NCBI GenBank assembly: GCA_017643585.1 | Contig: JAEPND010000022.1 | Span: 1-34,025, forward strand | DNA length: 34,025 bases | DNA from: Maricaulis sp. | GTDB lineage: Bacteria; Pseudomonadota; Alphaproteobacteria; Caulobacterales; Maricaulaceae | Direction of reading: 5' to 3' | Shown here: positions 1 to 8,248 of the stretch, piece by piece | Layout of the letters: the number at the start of each line of letters is the position of its first letter | Position numbering within the stretch: the stretch's first letter is position 1 | Made by a program: the position numbers and the translations under genes | The notes under the pieces: model-generated | Told to the model about the DNA's origin: nothing | What the model saw: only the letters and a program-made list of their open reading frames with translations | Databases searched by the model: none

Positions 1-73
1 TGATCGCTGTTTGCTTCGCATCAACCAGTCTCAAGGCTTCAGCCCGGGTGAACAACCTTATGAGAACTCACAT

Positions 74-1798
74 CTAGTCCCGGTCCGCTCCGTCCTTGTT
101 TCGGGAGATGTGTTGGCCGAGCGTCCGGTAAAGGGAGGCTCGGTCGATTGGCTTGGACAGGAAGCTGTTCATGCCCGCATCTTCGCAGGCACGGATGTCA
201 GCCTCGGCGACATGGGCTGTCAGCGCGATGACGGGCAGGGCGGCCAACTCCTCCCGCTCGCGCAAGCGCATGGTTGCTTCCAGCCCGTCCATTTCCGGCA
301 TGGACACATCCATCAGGACCGCATCAAAACGGTGTTTATCCAGCGCTGCGAGCGCTTCGCGTCCATTGGCGGCACGGATCACGCGGGCGCCGCACCGTGT
401 CAGATGGTGGGTCACAACAAAGGCATTGGTGTCGCTGTCCTCGGCTAGCAGGATCTGGATATCGCTGCAGTCGGGGATGCTGCTGTCGACCGGCGATTCC
501 GTCTGCGCGGGGGTCACATCCTCGTTCACGGGAATGCGGACGGTAAACGTCGTGCCGACGCCGGTTTGCGAAGTCACGGTGATGGTGCCGTTCAACAGGT
601 CGACCAGGCTTCGGGTGATGGCCAGGCCGAGACCCACGCCCCCATGTCGCCTTGAGCGGGAAGCATCCGCCTAGACAAAACGACCAAACACACGCTCGCG
701 GGTCGCCCGGGTCATGCCGATGCCGGTGTCGCAAACGCGAAGGACCAGCGCGTCGCCGGCCCGGCGCTCGACCGTCACAGCCACCTGACCCTGATCGGTG
801 AATTTGAGTGCGTTCTGCGTGAGATTGAACAGGATCTGGCGAACCCGGTGGTGATCGGTGCGGACGGCCAGCGGTGCGATGTCAGCGTCAACGTTGAAAT
901 TGAGACCAGCGCGGGCCGCCTGTTTGGTGAACGCGCCTCGTACATCCTCGACCAGGGTTTCAAGCCGCCCGGTCTCCTCCTTGACCTGCATGGTTCCCGC
1001 CTCGATCCGTGAGAAGTCGAGCAATTGATCGATCAGGGCGGTAAGGTCATCGCTGGACCGCGAGGCCCGCGCAATCAAGGCGAGCTGTTCGTCATTCATT
1101 CCGGTCTCGGCGAGGATGTCCAGGCAACCGGAAATCCCGTTGAGCGGCGTGCGAACCTCATGGATGATATTGGCCAGGAAGTCCTGTTTGGCCCGGTTGG
1201 CCGCATCGGCCTCGCGTTCAGCGACGCGCAGGCGTTTCGTGGCCGAGCGCAGGGAGCTGATCAGACGGCATTGCGCCCATTGCGCAGCCGTCAACGCAGC
1301 AATCGCCTTGAATGTTTCCAGATCGGATTCGTGAAACCAGCCGGGGGAAGGATGTTCGGAATCCAGAACGCCGAGCAATTCATTGCCGTGCAGGATTGGA
1401 ACGCATAGCTCAGAACCGGGCGGGCCGAGGTCATGGATATAACGCGGATCGGAGCGGGTATCTCCGATAAGCAACGGGGTATGGCTGTCGGCGACCGCGC
1501 CGGTAATCCCTTTTCCAACGGGAATGCGCAGTGCGTTCTTGATCTGTCTCCGCAGAGGCGTTTTTTCGCCGATCGCCGCGGCCTGTACCAGGGTGTCTGT
1601 CTCGCGTTCCAGCCTGTAGATCACGCAGTCTGCATAGCCCAAACGTCCGACCACGCTCTGCGCGACGTACCAGAGCAGCTCGTCTTCCTTGTTGAGGCTG
1701 ACCAGCCGGGCCGCGAATTCACGGTAGATTTGCAGCTCTCGCTCTGCCGCATGCGGTGTGTGCATGTCCCCGCGAGTGTTGTGCTGATCCTCGATCAC
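74..1798 (-). pseudogene. Hybrid sensor histidine kinase (GAF-HisKA-HATPase-REC), interrupted by an in-frame amber codon
   Basis: This is a cytoplasmic two-component hybrid kinase with no membrane segment. The start is GTG at 1798, preceded by GGGAGAG. A GAF-like domain spans about residues 35-178. HisKA begins near 205 with the H-box FLANIIHEVRTPLNG (His213). The HATPase has an N-box (NLTQNALKF) and a G1 box (DTGIGM), and reads on to VFGRFV. Codon 376 is TAG (673-671). The same frame continues [18 protein letters not shown], the family's F-x-Q-x-D and G2 region, so TAG stands where Gln (CAG) is expected: one C-to-T change. The REC domain follows (phospho-acceptor Asp in [12 protein letters not shown], Lys in LSKPID) and ends at 74. 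Unless the stop is suppressed, the product loses the G2 box and the receiver and should lack kinase activity. A GTG at 637 could restart the tail. It may be a real pseudogene or a sequencing error. Confidence 0.85.
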
Positions 1799-2081
1799 GC
1801 TTCACTCTCCCCGTTCTTACCTATTCGGAGACGCAAGTTCAGGGCCGTTATTAACCCATTGTTATCCAGCCTATTTTTGATGAAAATTGCAGAATGCGGC
1901 GTGACTAGTTGCAAAACGCAAAAGAATATTTGCATTTGGCGATGTGCTTAATCATGCCATCACGCACCGTGTGCCAAGCAGGAGGCCCGTGAACTGTGTG
2001 TCTTCCTGGGTGGAACACGGCGGGCCACTTGTTCATGCTGTGCAACCGCTACGCCTGACCGCCCGTAACCTGGTATCCGTG
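1799..2081. other. Divergent intergenic region between kinase and recQ
   Basis: About 280 bases separate the divergent kinase and helicase starts. The part at about 1850-1950 is clearly AT-richer than its surroundings and probably holds both promoters, but no convincing -35/-10 pair was found. A gcaaa-N6-tttgc inverted repeat lies at about 1918-1933. The recQ frame is open upstream to 1944, with an AGGAGG at 1980-1985 and GTG codons at 1989 and 1998, so a longer N-terminus cannot be excluded. Confidence 0.4.
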
Positions 2082-3869
2082 ATGTCACGCTCCCTCGATC
2101 TCCTGTCCAGCACGTTTGGCTTTCCCGGTTTCAGGCCCGGGCAGGAGGAGATTGTCGATCGGTTGCTGGCCAGGACGAACACGCTGTGTGTGATGCCGAC
2201 CGGAGCCGGCAAGTCACTGTGTTACCAGGTGCCCGCGCTGTTGATGGACGGGCCGAGCGTGGTGGTCTCTCCGCTGACGGCCCTGATGGATGACCAGGTG
2301 GCGGGCCTGGCGGCCAATGGGGTCAAGGCTGTGGCGATCCATTCCGGGCGCGACCGTGAGGAAAACGTCAAGGCCTGGCAGAGTTTCAAATCGGGCGAGG
2401 CCAAAATCCTCTACATGTCGCCGGAGCGCATGATGACCGGGCGCATGCTGGCAGCGCTGGACGGGCTGCAACCGGCCATGTTCGTCGTCGACGAGGCGCA
2501 TTGTATTTCCAAATGGGGCGCCAGTTTCCGGCCGGAATACGAGATGCTGTCCGCGCTTTCCGAACGCTTTCCAGATGCCGTTATCGGGGCTTTCACGGCG
2601 ACTGCGGACGAGGTCACGCGCGGCGATATCGCGGCCAAGCTGTTTGGCGGTGAGGGCGATATCGTTGTGCACGGCTTTGACCGACCCAACCTGTCGCTGG
2701 CAGTCGCGCCGAAACAGAAATGGAAGGACCAGCTGCTCGCGTTTCTCGAACCGCGACGCAAACAGTCCGGCATCGTCTATTGCCTGTCGCGCAAACAGAC
2801 CGAGGAAGTGGCGCAGTTACTGGTCGGTGAGGGTTATCGTGCCTTGCCCTACCACGCCGGACTGGCACCGGAAACGCGGCGGGAGAACCAGGAAAGCTTC
2901 ATGGCCGAGGACGGTGTGGTCATGGTGGCCACGATCGCGTTTGGCATGGGCATCGACAAGCCGGACATCCGTTACGTCCTTCACCTCTCCCTGCCGGGCT
3001 CGATGGAGGCCTATTATCAGGAAATCGGCCGTGCCGGGCGCGATGGCCAGCCGGCGGATGCCATGATGCTCTATGCCATGGGTGATGCGCGCATGCGGCG
3101 GCAATTCATCGATCAGGACGGTGAGGATGAACGTCACAAGCGCCAGGAGCACAAACGCCTGGACGCGCTCCTGGCCTATTGCGAGGCGACCCAGTGCCGC
3201 CGCCTGGCGCTTCTGGCTTATTTCGGGGAGACGGGCGGTCAGGCTTGCGGCAATTGCGATATCTGCCTTGATCCGCCGACGCTGATCGATGGCACGCGCG
3301 AGGCGCAGATGCTCTTCTCCGCCATTGCCCGCACAGGACAGGTGTTTGGCGTGGGCCATATCACCGACATCCTGCGCGGCTCGGCCTCCGAGAAAGTCCT
3401 CGCCCGCGGCCATGATCAATTGCCCACCTATGGTGTCGGCCAGGACCGGCCCAAGGCCTTCTGGCAAGGCCTGACCCGCCAGATGCTGGCCTCAGGTCAC
3501 CTGGCACTGGATATCGGCGGTTATGGCGGTCTGCGCCTGACCGAAAGCGGCGACGCCGTGCTGCGCGGCAAGGCCAGTGTCGAGATCCGCGAAATCATCC
3601 TCAAGAAAGAAACCCGCCGCACCAAGGCCGCTATCGCGGCGGCCGCCGAAGATGTCGATCACGACCTGCTCTCCCGCCTCAAGGCGGTGCGTCGCGAGCT
3701 GGCTGCAGAGCGCAATGTCCCGGCCTATGTGATCTTCTCCGACGCGACCCTCATCGACATGTGCCACCTGCAACCGCGCAATCTGGACGAAATGGGCAGC
3801 GTCAACGGCGTCGGCCCGAAGAAGCTGAAGGATTTCGGGGAGGTGTTTTTGGAGGCGTTGGGGGATTAG
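2082..3869 (+). CDS. recQ: ATP-dependent DNA helicase, RecQ family
   Basis: This is a 3'-5' superfamily 2 helicase of recombination and replication-fork repair. From ATG 2082 it has 595 residues, usual for RecQ. Visible motifs are the N-terminal FGFPGFRPGQ motif, Walker A PTGAGKS (39-45), Walker B DEAH (137-140), and the aromatic loop SKWGASFRPEY. Motif III is FTATAD, and motif VI is GRAGRDGQP. The RQC zinc cluster is CEATQCRR followed by CGNCDIC, and an HRDC-like domain occupies the C-terminus (near VNGVGPKKLKDFG). The 2082 start was chosen because family members begin about ten residues before FGF. The frame is open upstream to 1944 but that extension looks non-coding. The gene is monocistronic, and a palindromic repeat begins just after its stop. 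Confidence 0.95.
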   Translation: MSRSLDLLSSTFGFPGFRPGQEEIVDRLLARTNTLCVMPTGAGKSLCYQVPALLMDGPSVVVSPLTALMDDQVAGLAANGVKAVAIHSGRDREENVKAWQSFKSGEAKILYMSPERMMTGRMLAALDGLQPAMFVVDEAHCISKWGASFRPEYEMLSALSERFPDAVIGAFTATADEVTRGDIAAKLFGGEGDIVVHGFDRPNLSLAVAPKQKWKDQLLAFLEPRRKQSGIVYCLSRKQTEEVAQLLVGEGYRALPYHAGLAPETRRENQESFMAEDGVVMVATIAFGMGIDKPDIRYVLHLSLPGSMEAYYQEIGRAGRDGQPADAMMLYAMGDARMRRQFIDQDGEDERHKRQEHKRLDALLAYCEATQCRRLALLAYFGETGGQACGNCDICLDPPTLIDGTREAQMLFSAIARTGQVFGVGHITDILRGSASEKVLARGHDQLPTYGVGQDRPKAFWQGLTRQMLASGHLALDIGGYGGLRLTESGDAVLRGKASVEIREIILKKETRRTKAAIAAAAEDVDHDLLSRLKAVRRELAAERNVPAYVIFSDATLIDMCHLQPRNLDEMGSVNGVGPKKLKDFGEVFLEALGD

Positions 3870-3878
3870 AACCAGCTC

Positions 3879-3982
3879 ATCCCGGAATAAACTGGGACAA
3901 AGACATTTTTCACTCGCCACGCAGGCGAAGGGGCACGCGTTTTCGGCCTAAAAATGTGTCTGTCCCCATTTACTTCCGGGAT
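3879..3982. repeat. Long imperfect palindrome, repeat copy A (gggacaaagac / gtgtctgtcccc)
   Basis: Left arm 3879-3910 and right arm 3950-3982 are imperfect inverted repeats of 32-33 nt around a 39-nt spacer. The spacer holds a small hairpin (tcgcc-acgca-ggcga). The inner core, gggaca-a-acatttt with aaaatgtgtctgtcccc, recurs in copy B at 4512-4594. Such palindromes resemble REP/BIME-type elements mobilised by REP-associated tyrosine transposases, or the ends of a non-autonomous element. No transposase is present here. The element lies 9 bases after the recQ stop and could fold in its transcript as a terminator or stabiliser. The family assignment is inferred. Confidence 0.7.
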
Positions 3983-3994
3983 AAATTTAATGGT

Positions 3995-4010
3995 CGAAGT
4001 GTTCACTTCG
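3995..4010. promoter_or_regulatory. Perfect 16-bp palindrome, operator-like
   Basis: CGAAGTG-TT-CACTTCG is a perfect inverted repeat with 7-nt arms. A third half-site, cgaagtg, lies at 4030-4036. An AGGAGG directly follows the palindrome (4011-4016). Its place about 65 bases before the small gene at 4073 suggests a repressor operator or an RNA hairpin beside a ribosome binding site. No cognate regulator is encoded next to it. The function is inferred. Confidence 0.35.
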
Positions 4011-4072
4011 AGGAGGTCAGATCCTATACCGAAGTGTCCGGTCGCAAGAGGCGATGATGTTAGGTGTCCAGC

Positions 4073-4504
4073 ATGAAGCTTGTCTATCGACTTGATAAAG
4101 ACCGTGAGATCTACAATGACGCAGCAATCAGACGTTCGCATGCGTTATCAACAAACACTTTGTCCCCGCTTGGTATCGACCCGATCTATGGGTTGTACGC
4201 TTCATCCGAATGGTGGGCGAATGTCAATTCGGGGCGTATCCCAATCCGGGTGACTGAAGGAACGATTGAGCGACCGGTTTACGAGGCGGACGATCTTGAT
4301 GGTGTTCCAAGCGGTGTACTTGTTCGACTAGATGATAACACAAATTGTGACCGGTCTATCAAACTGCTGGACCGCGATAACTATGAGTTGCTGAGGCGGG
4401 GTCGGCGCATCAAAATCATTGAGTTATTAGAAAAGCTCAAATCGCCATCTATGAGTATTGATGAGGATGGCATGCTTGCACGACTGTTCGAAGTATATCT
4501 GTGA
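4073..4504 (+). CDS. Hypothetical protein, orphan in an AT-rich island
   Basis: This encodes a soluble protein of about 143 residues with no signal peptide or membrane segment. I do not recognise the family. It starts MKLVYRLDKDREIYNDAAIRR. The middle contains SEWWANVNSGRIPIRVTEGT, and the charged C-terminal part (RRGRRIKIIELLEKLK) looks helical. GTG 4064 is an alternative in-frame start. A 28-codon ORF from ATG 3990 ends at 4076 and overlaps the ATG 4073 start as ATGA, so it could be a coupled leader. Base composition and codons are AT-richer than the neighbours (tta, aat and gat are frequent), suggesting horizontal acquisition. Repeat copy A lies upstream and copy B begins 7 bases after the stop. 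Small acidic orphans of this size are often immunity or phage-defence accessory proteins, but nothing here proves that. Confidence 0.65.
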   Translation: MKLVYRLDKDREIYNDAAIRRSHALSTNTLSPLGIDPIYGLYASSEWWANVNSGRIPIRVTEGTIERPVYEADDLDGVPSGVLVRLDDNTNCDRSIKLLDRDNYELLRRGRRIKIIELLEKLKSPSMSIDEDGMLARLFEVYL

Positions 4505-4511
4505 ATAGTTG

Positions 4512-4594
4512 GGGACAGACACATTATCTCTGCCCATCCGTTCGTTCGGCAGGCGAATGCGCGCGAGTTTTCAGTCCGAAAATGTGTCTGTCCC
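4512..4594. repeat. Palindromic repeat copy B (gggacagacacatt / aatgtgtctgtccc)
   Basis: A perfect 14-bp inverted repeat has arms at 4512-4525 and 4581-4594. The interior shares gcaggcgaa and a gcgcg...ttttc tract with copy A. It starts 7 bases after the upstream orphan gene and ends shortly before the next one. Together with copy A it makes the two small genes look like units bounded by the same kind of element. The form matches REP-like or transposon-end repeats. Such an element may be mobilised in trans by an unseen transposase. Confidence 0.75.
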
Positions 4595-4630
4595 GGTTTG
4601 TCAGCGACCAATGAATGAGGCTTGGAACCG

Positions 4631-4999
4631 GTGAGAAACATCTACCTTGGATACTCAACCGTTTTTGACGCAGTCGAATTGCGGAGCTATTTCGAATACG
4701 ATGAAGAGCACCCGGAAGGGTGGAGTAAGTACAAACAAAACATTGGTTTTGTAAGTGTTGATCCGGAGGGTTTTGAGCTTTATGGGCTCGATTCTTGCCC
4801 GAGTGGTCGTTTTGATCCAGGCAGAATGAACTCGCTACTACCTTTCCGAGTTGAGGACGCCGGTGTGTGGAGGGCGTTCGACTTTGAAAAAATTAAGGCT
4901 GTGTTCTTTGTCGAAGCCGAGAAGGTAAAACAAATGTCTGACGAGTCTGTTTCTCTTGTTGGGCCTATCCAGATTTCGGCATACGACTACGAACAGTAG
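4631..4999 (+). CDS. Hypothetical small acidic protein, orphan
   Basis: This encodes a soluble acidic protein of about 122 residues. GTG 4631 is chosen as the start because GAGG lies 10 bases upstream; TTG 4622 is an in-frame alternative. The N-terminus, RNIYLGYSTVFDAVELRSYF, is followed by an acidic stretch and WSKYKQNIGF. The C-terminus reads VGPIQISAYDYEQ. The hydrophobic-x-x-LG opening followed by a helix and an acidic loop vaguely recalls the DUF4284/Imm22-like immunity fold. That is an impression, not an assignment. Composition is AT-rich compared with flanking core genes. It follows repeat copy B, and a gggacaccc motif starts 30 bases after its stop (5030). No toxin partner is visible in the window. 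Confidence 0.65.
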   Translation: MRNIYLGYSTVFDAVELRSYFEYDEEHPEGWSKYKQNIGFVSVDPEGFELYGLDSCPSGRFDPGRMNSLLPFRVEDAGVWRAFDFEKIKAVFFVEAEKVKQMSDESVSLVGPIQISAYDYEQ

Positions 5000-5102
5000 T
5001 CATTGAAAAAAAAGCGTCGAGATAAAACAGGGACACCCACAACTAGCGGCCGTGCCCCAATGGTTCGGGACCTCACAAGAACCGGCCATGCTGAGTCTTG
5101 GG

Positions 5103-5120
5103 TCCTGACTTTCGTCAGGA
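5103..5120 (-). terminator. Hairpin with GAAA tetraloop downstream of the HIT gene
   Basis: On the minus strand TCCTGAC-GAAA-GTCAGGA forms a 7-bp stem closed by a GNRA tetraloop, 23 bases after the HIT stop codon. No U-tract follows, so it is not a canonical intrinsic terminator. It may mark or protect the 3' end of the M48-acyltransferase-HIT transcript. Confidence 0.4.
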
Positions 5121-5143
5121 TGAGGCGGCTTGATACCTTCTCC

Positions 5144-5581
5144 CTAAGGCATCTCGATCGCTGCCGCGATTTTCTCCGCCTGCGCTTGCAGCTCCGCCAT
5201 ATCCGCCTGGCCACCGCCATGCGCGCCCAGGGCTTCGCCTTCCTTGCGCGGGATGATGTGGAAATGGACGTGAAAGACCGTCTGGCCGGCCGGGGCGCCG
5301 GAGAACTGGGTCATCACGATACCGTCGGGATTGAGCGCCTTTTTGACCGCCTGGGCGATGCGCTTGACGCGCAGCATGGCGCCTTGGAGTGCGCCGTCGG
5401 TCAGTTCCAGGAGATTGCGCGCGGGCTCGCGCGGTACGACCAGGACATGGCCGGGCGCTTGCGGGAAAATATCCATGAAGGCGAGCACCTGTTCGTCCTC
5501 ATAGACTTTCACACAGGGCATCTCGCCGCGCAGGATCTTGGCGAAGATATTCTCCGGATCATACTGGCCATCAATGCTCAT
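5144..5581 (-). CDS. HIT-family (histidine triad) nucleotide-binding protein
   Basis: This 145-residue cytosolic protein belongs to the HINT branch of the histidine triad superfamily, which hydrolyses nucleoside phosphoramidates and related compounds. The signature HVHFHIIPR gives triad histidines 104, 106 and 108. The N-terminal IFAKILRGEMPCVKVYEDEQVLAFMDIFPQ block is typical of HINT proteins. The start, MSIDGQYDPEN at ATG 5581, fits the family. It lies inside the end of the upstream acyltransferase gene, an 11-nt overlap (5571-5581), so translation is probably coupled. It is the last gene of a three-gene minus-strand operon. The physiological substrate is unknown. Confidence 0.93.
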   Translation of the reverse strand: MSIDGQYDPENIFAKILRGEMPCVKVYEDEQVLAFMDIFPQAPGHVLVVPREPARNLLELTDGALQGAMLRVKRIAQAVKKALNPDGIVMTQFSGAPAGQTVFHVHFHIIPRKEGEALGAHGGGQADMAELQAQAEKIAAAIEMP

Positions 5582-6767
5582 CGTGCGTCTCCTGTTTGGG
5601 TTCAACGGCCTTAAACGGACTCTCCTGGCGCTGCAATTCGATATCGTGCAGCACGGCCGGGCGTTCGCGATCCAGGAAATCGGACACTGCGCCGCGGAAG
5701 CCGTCATCGGCAATATAGTGGGCGGAATAGACGGGCGAGGGTAGGTAGCCGCGCGCCAGCTTGTGTTGGCCCTGGGCTCCCGCCTCGACGCGGTCCAGTT
5801 TCAGTGCGATGGCCGCATCGATGGCCTGGTGATAACAGAGCTCGAAATGCAGGAAGGGATGATCCGCGAGGCGTCCCCAATAACGACCATAAAGGGCATG
5901 GGAGCCGATGAAGTTGAGCGCTGACGCGATATAGTGGCCATCCTGTTTGGCCATCACCAGCAGGACCTTGTCGCGCATGCGTTGATGGATCAGGTCAAAG
6001 AAAGCGCGATTGAGATAGGGAAAACCCCATTTTCGTGACCCTGTGTCCTGGTAACAGGCAAAAAACACGTCCCAGTGTTCCGGGCGCAGATCGTCTCCGG
6101 TGAGCTGTTCAATCTCCAGCCCGTGCTGTGCGGCTTCGCGTTCCTTGCGCAACGCCTTGCGCTTGCGAGAGGAGAGCGCGTCCAGGAAGTCCGCATAGTC
6201 GCTATAGCCCTGATTGCGCCAGATATACTGGCGGTCGACGCGGCGCAGCAGGCCCAGCTCTCCCAGCTCCTGCCAGCTTTGTTGGTCGGGGAAGGTGATA
6301 TGCCAGCTGGCCAGATTCCATTGTGAGGCCGCCTGTATGCCCGCGGACACCAAGAGGCGTTGCGTGTCCGGGTCCGGTGCGAGGATCCGGCGGCCGGTGA
6401 CCGGCGTGAACGGGACGGCGCTGAGCATTTTGGGATAATACTGACCACCGGCACGCTCCCAGGCATCAGCCCAGGCATGGTCGAAGACATATTCGCCCTG
6501 GCTATGCGCCTTGAGATAGAGCGGCAGAGCGCCGACCAGCGCACCCGCGGCATCTTCCAGCGTCAGGTGACGGGGATACCAGCCGGTGTCCGGCGTGGCA
6601 CTTCCGCTTTCTTCCAGTGCCTGCAGGAAGTCCCAGCTCAGGAAAGGGTCGAACTCGGCGCCTTGCGGATTGGCGAGTTGATCCCACTGATCGCGCGGGA
6701 TGTCGTTGAGGGCGCCATGCGATCGCACGGTCAGGCCGTCAGGCGTGTCCGGTTCAGCCGAGCTCAT
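5571..6767 (-). CDS. FemAB-like / GNAT-superfamily acyltransferase (DUF482 type)
   Basis: This 398-residue cytoplasmic protein resembles the DUF482/FemAB-like family (COG3146 type), placed in the GNAT superfamily and often annotated as a peptidoglycan-related N-acyltransferase. Recognisable family blocks are FDPFLSWDFLQALEESG near the N-terminus, FDHAWADAWERAGGQYYPKML, RKRKALRKERE at about 210, and GRYWGRLADHPFLHFELCYHQAIDAA. The last is followed by GAQGQHKLARGY, a characteristic C-terminal block. The substrate is not known. The gene starts 11 bases after the M48 protease stop and overlaps the HIT gene by 11 bases, so all three are co-transcribed. Confidence 0.88.
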   Translation of the reverse strand: MSSAEPDTPDGLTVRSHGALNDIPRDQWDQLANPQGAEFDPFLSWDFLQALEESGSATPDTGWYPRHLTLEDAAGALVGALPLYLKAHSQGEYVFDHAWADAWERAGGQYYPKMLSAVPFTPVTGRRILAPDPDTQRLLVSAGIQAASQWNLASWHITFPDQQSWQELGELGLLRRVDRQYIWRNQGYSDYADFLDALSSRKRKALRKEREAAQHGLEIEQLTGDDLRPEHWDVFFACYQDTGSRKWGFPYLNRAFFDLIHQRMRDKVLLVMAKQDGHYIASALNFIGSHALYGRYWGRLADHPFLHFELCYHQAIDAAIALKLDRVEAGAQGQHKLARGYLPSPVYSAHYIADDGFRGAVSDFLDRERPAVLHDIELQRQESPFKAVEPKQETHDEH

Positions 6768-6778
6768 TGCGGATTAGC

Positions 6779-8134
6779 CTAGTTGCTCCGACGTTGCCGG
6801 CGCCGTTCTGCGGCGGTCGGGACAGAGACCGCTTCAATCTCGGTCGCGCGAACCCAGGCCGGTGTGCCGTGTTGCAGCTGGTTGCGGGCACGCATCGCGA
6901 ATTCGCGAGCGCGGGAGCGATTGCCCACGGCGAAGGCCTGTTCGGCAATGGCCAGCTGAGCGAGGGCGGTTTCGCCGCTGCGCTCGTGCACGATCGACAA
7001 CTGGTACCAGCCAAAGGCATTATCCGGCTCGATATCCAGCGCCACACGCAGATTGCGGCGGGCCTCTTCGAGCATCTGATCATCCTCGGTGGCGATCTGG
7101 GCGATCGCCAGATTGATCCTCAGCAGAGGAGCGGTGGGGGCCAGTTCGACCGAGCGCTGGTGATACTGGATCGACTCCTGCGGGCGCCCGCTCTCGAACA
7201 GCATCTGTCCGTAAAGTTCCTGGAAATAGGGATTTTCCGGCTCTTCCGCGATCAGGCTCTCGATTTCCTCGCGGGCCTCGTCCAGCCGGGCGTCATGATA
7301 ATAGGCCACCGCGCGGGCATAGCGCGCCGGCAATGACTGATCGGTCTCCGGATAGCGGTAGAACACGAATTCCGGGGCGACAAGAAAACCGTAGATCTTG
7401 GCCTGGATACGCTGGAGGTAGGCGATGTCTTCTTCCGAGTCCAGGACCTGGGCGTGTTCGCTCTGCTCCACGTTTTCACGCAGGGCATCGATGCGGTGGC
7501 TGGACAGCGGGTGCGAGCGGAAATAGGGGAAACGCCGCGCGTTCGACATGACTTCCTGATAGCGAAAGCGATCAAAGAATTCGACCAGGCCGCGCCCTGA
7601 CTGACCCGTGGTCTCAAGATAACCCAGCGCCGCCTGGTCTGCGGAAGATTCCTGTCCGCGGCTGTAGGTCATGAAGCTGAGGGCACCAAATTGCTGGCTC
7701 GACGCCATCAGGGCTGCACCCGCACCGCCTTCACCGGCCAGGGCGGCCAGCAGGCCGAGACCCATGGAGACGTAAACCGGAACAGCCGCATTGGCCATCG
7801 CGTCGCCCGAACGGGCGAGGTGCGCGCCGGCAATGTGGGCTGTCTCGTGCGCGATAACGCCCTTGAGCTGGTTGGGCGTGCTGGCCTCAACAATAATTCC
7901 GGTGTGAAGGAAGATGTTCTGACCGCCGGTGACGAAGGCATTCATGCTCGGGTCGGCGACCAGATACATGTCCACATCAGCAGGCTGCAGACCCGCAGCG
8001 ACCAGGATGGGGTCAGTATACTCGCGCAGCAGATGTTCAATCTCTGTATCCCGGATCAGTGATTGACCCAGGGCTTCTACGCTTGATGCCGCGGCAAGGA
8101 AACACGCTACGGCGATGGCTTTGAGGATTTTCAT
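6779..8134 (-). CDS. Periplasmic M48-family metalloprotease with TPR repeats (BepA-like)
   Basis: A signal peptide (MKILKAIAVACFLAAASSVEALGQS) directs this 451-residue protein to the periplasm. The zinc site is HETAH (residues 96-100), with a likely third ligand Glu162 in GQESSADQAALGYL. The segment MGLGLLAALAGEGGAGAALMASSQQF follows as in M48 peptidases. The C-terminal half carries TPR-like helices (EEPENPYFQELYGQMLFESGRPQESIQYHQRS and later repeats). Domain order matches BepA, which in E. coli assists LptD assembly and degrades misfolded outer-membrane proteins. That role is inferred here. The start has GGAGG just upstream. It is the first gene of an operon with the acyltransferase and HIT genes, and follows rne after a hairpin. 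Confidence 0.92.
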   Translation of the reverse strand: MKILKAIAVACFLAAASSVEALGQSLIRDTEIEHLLREYTDPILVAAGLQPADVDMYLVADPSMNAFVTGGQNIFLHTGIIVEASTPNQLKGVIAHETAHIAGAHLARSGDAMANAAVPVYVSMGLGLLAALAGEGGAGAALMASSQQFGALSFMTYSRGQESSADQAALGYLETTGQSGRGLVEFFDRFRYQEVMSNARRFPYFRSHPLSSHRIDALRENVEQSEHAQVLDSEEDIAYLQRIQAKIYGFLVAPEFVFYRYPETDQSLPARYARAVAYYHDARLDEAREEIESLIAEEPENPYFQELYGQMLFESGRPQESIQYHQRSVELAPTAPLLRINLAIAQIATEDDQMLEEARRNLRVALDIEPDNAFGWYQLSIVHERSGETALAQLAIAEQAFAVGNRSRAREFAMRARNQLQHGTPAWVRATEIEAVSVPTAAERRRQRRSN

Positions 8135-8202
8135 CCTACCTCCACTACACAGCCCCCGCCGGAATATCTTAGCAGCGCTTCCCCAAAGCGCCAGTTCCAG
8201 GC

Positions 8203-8240
8203 GTTCATCCGGCTCTCACCTTCCCGAGAGCCGGATGAAC
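8203..8240 (-). terminator. 15-bp perfect hairpin after rne
   Basis: Arms 8203-8217 and 8226-8240 are perfectly complementary over 15 bp with an 8-nt loop, starting 8 bases downstream of the rne stop codon. No T-run follows on either strand. It probably blocks 3' exonuclease decay of the rne mRNA, or acts as a U-less terminator before the M48 gene. Confidence 0.6.
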
Positions 8241-8248
8241 AGGACCTG

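Noticed and set aside
1-73. Possible start or end of a neighbouring gene before the kinase end
   Set aside because: Only 73 bases are visible. A minus-strand ATG near 21 gives only a few codons, too little to call.
4053-4059. GTTAGGT resembling an integron attC core (GTTRRRY)
   Set aside because: No matching RYYYAAC partner, attC fold or integrase is present, and no second GTTRRRY precedes the next orphan gene.
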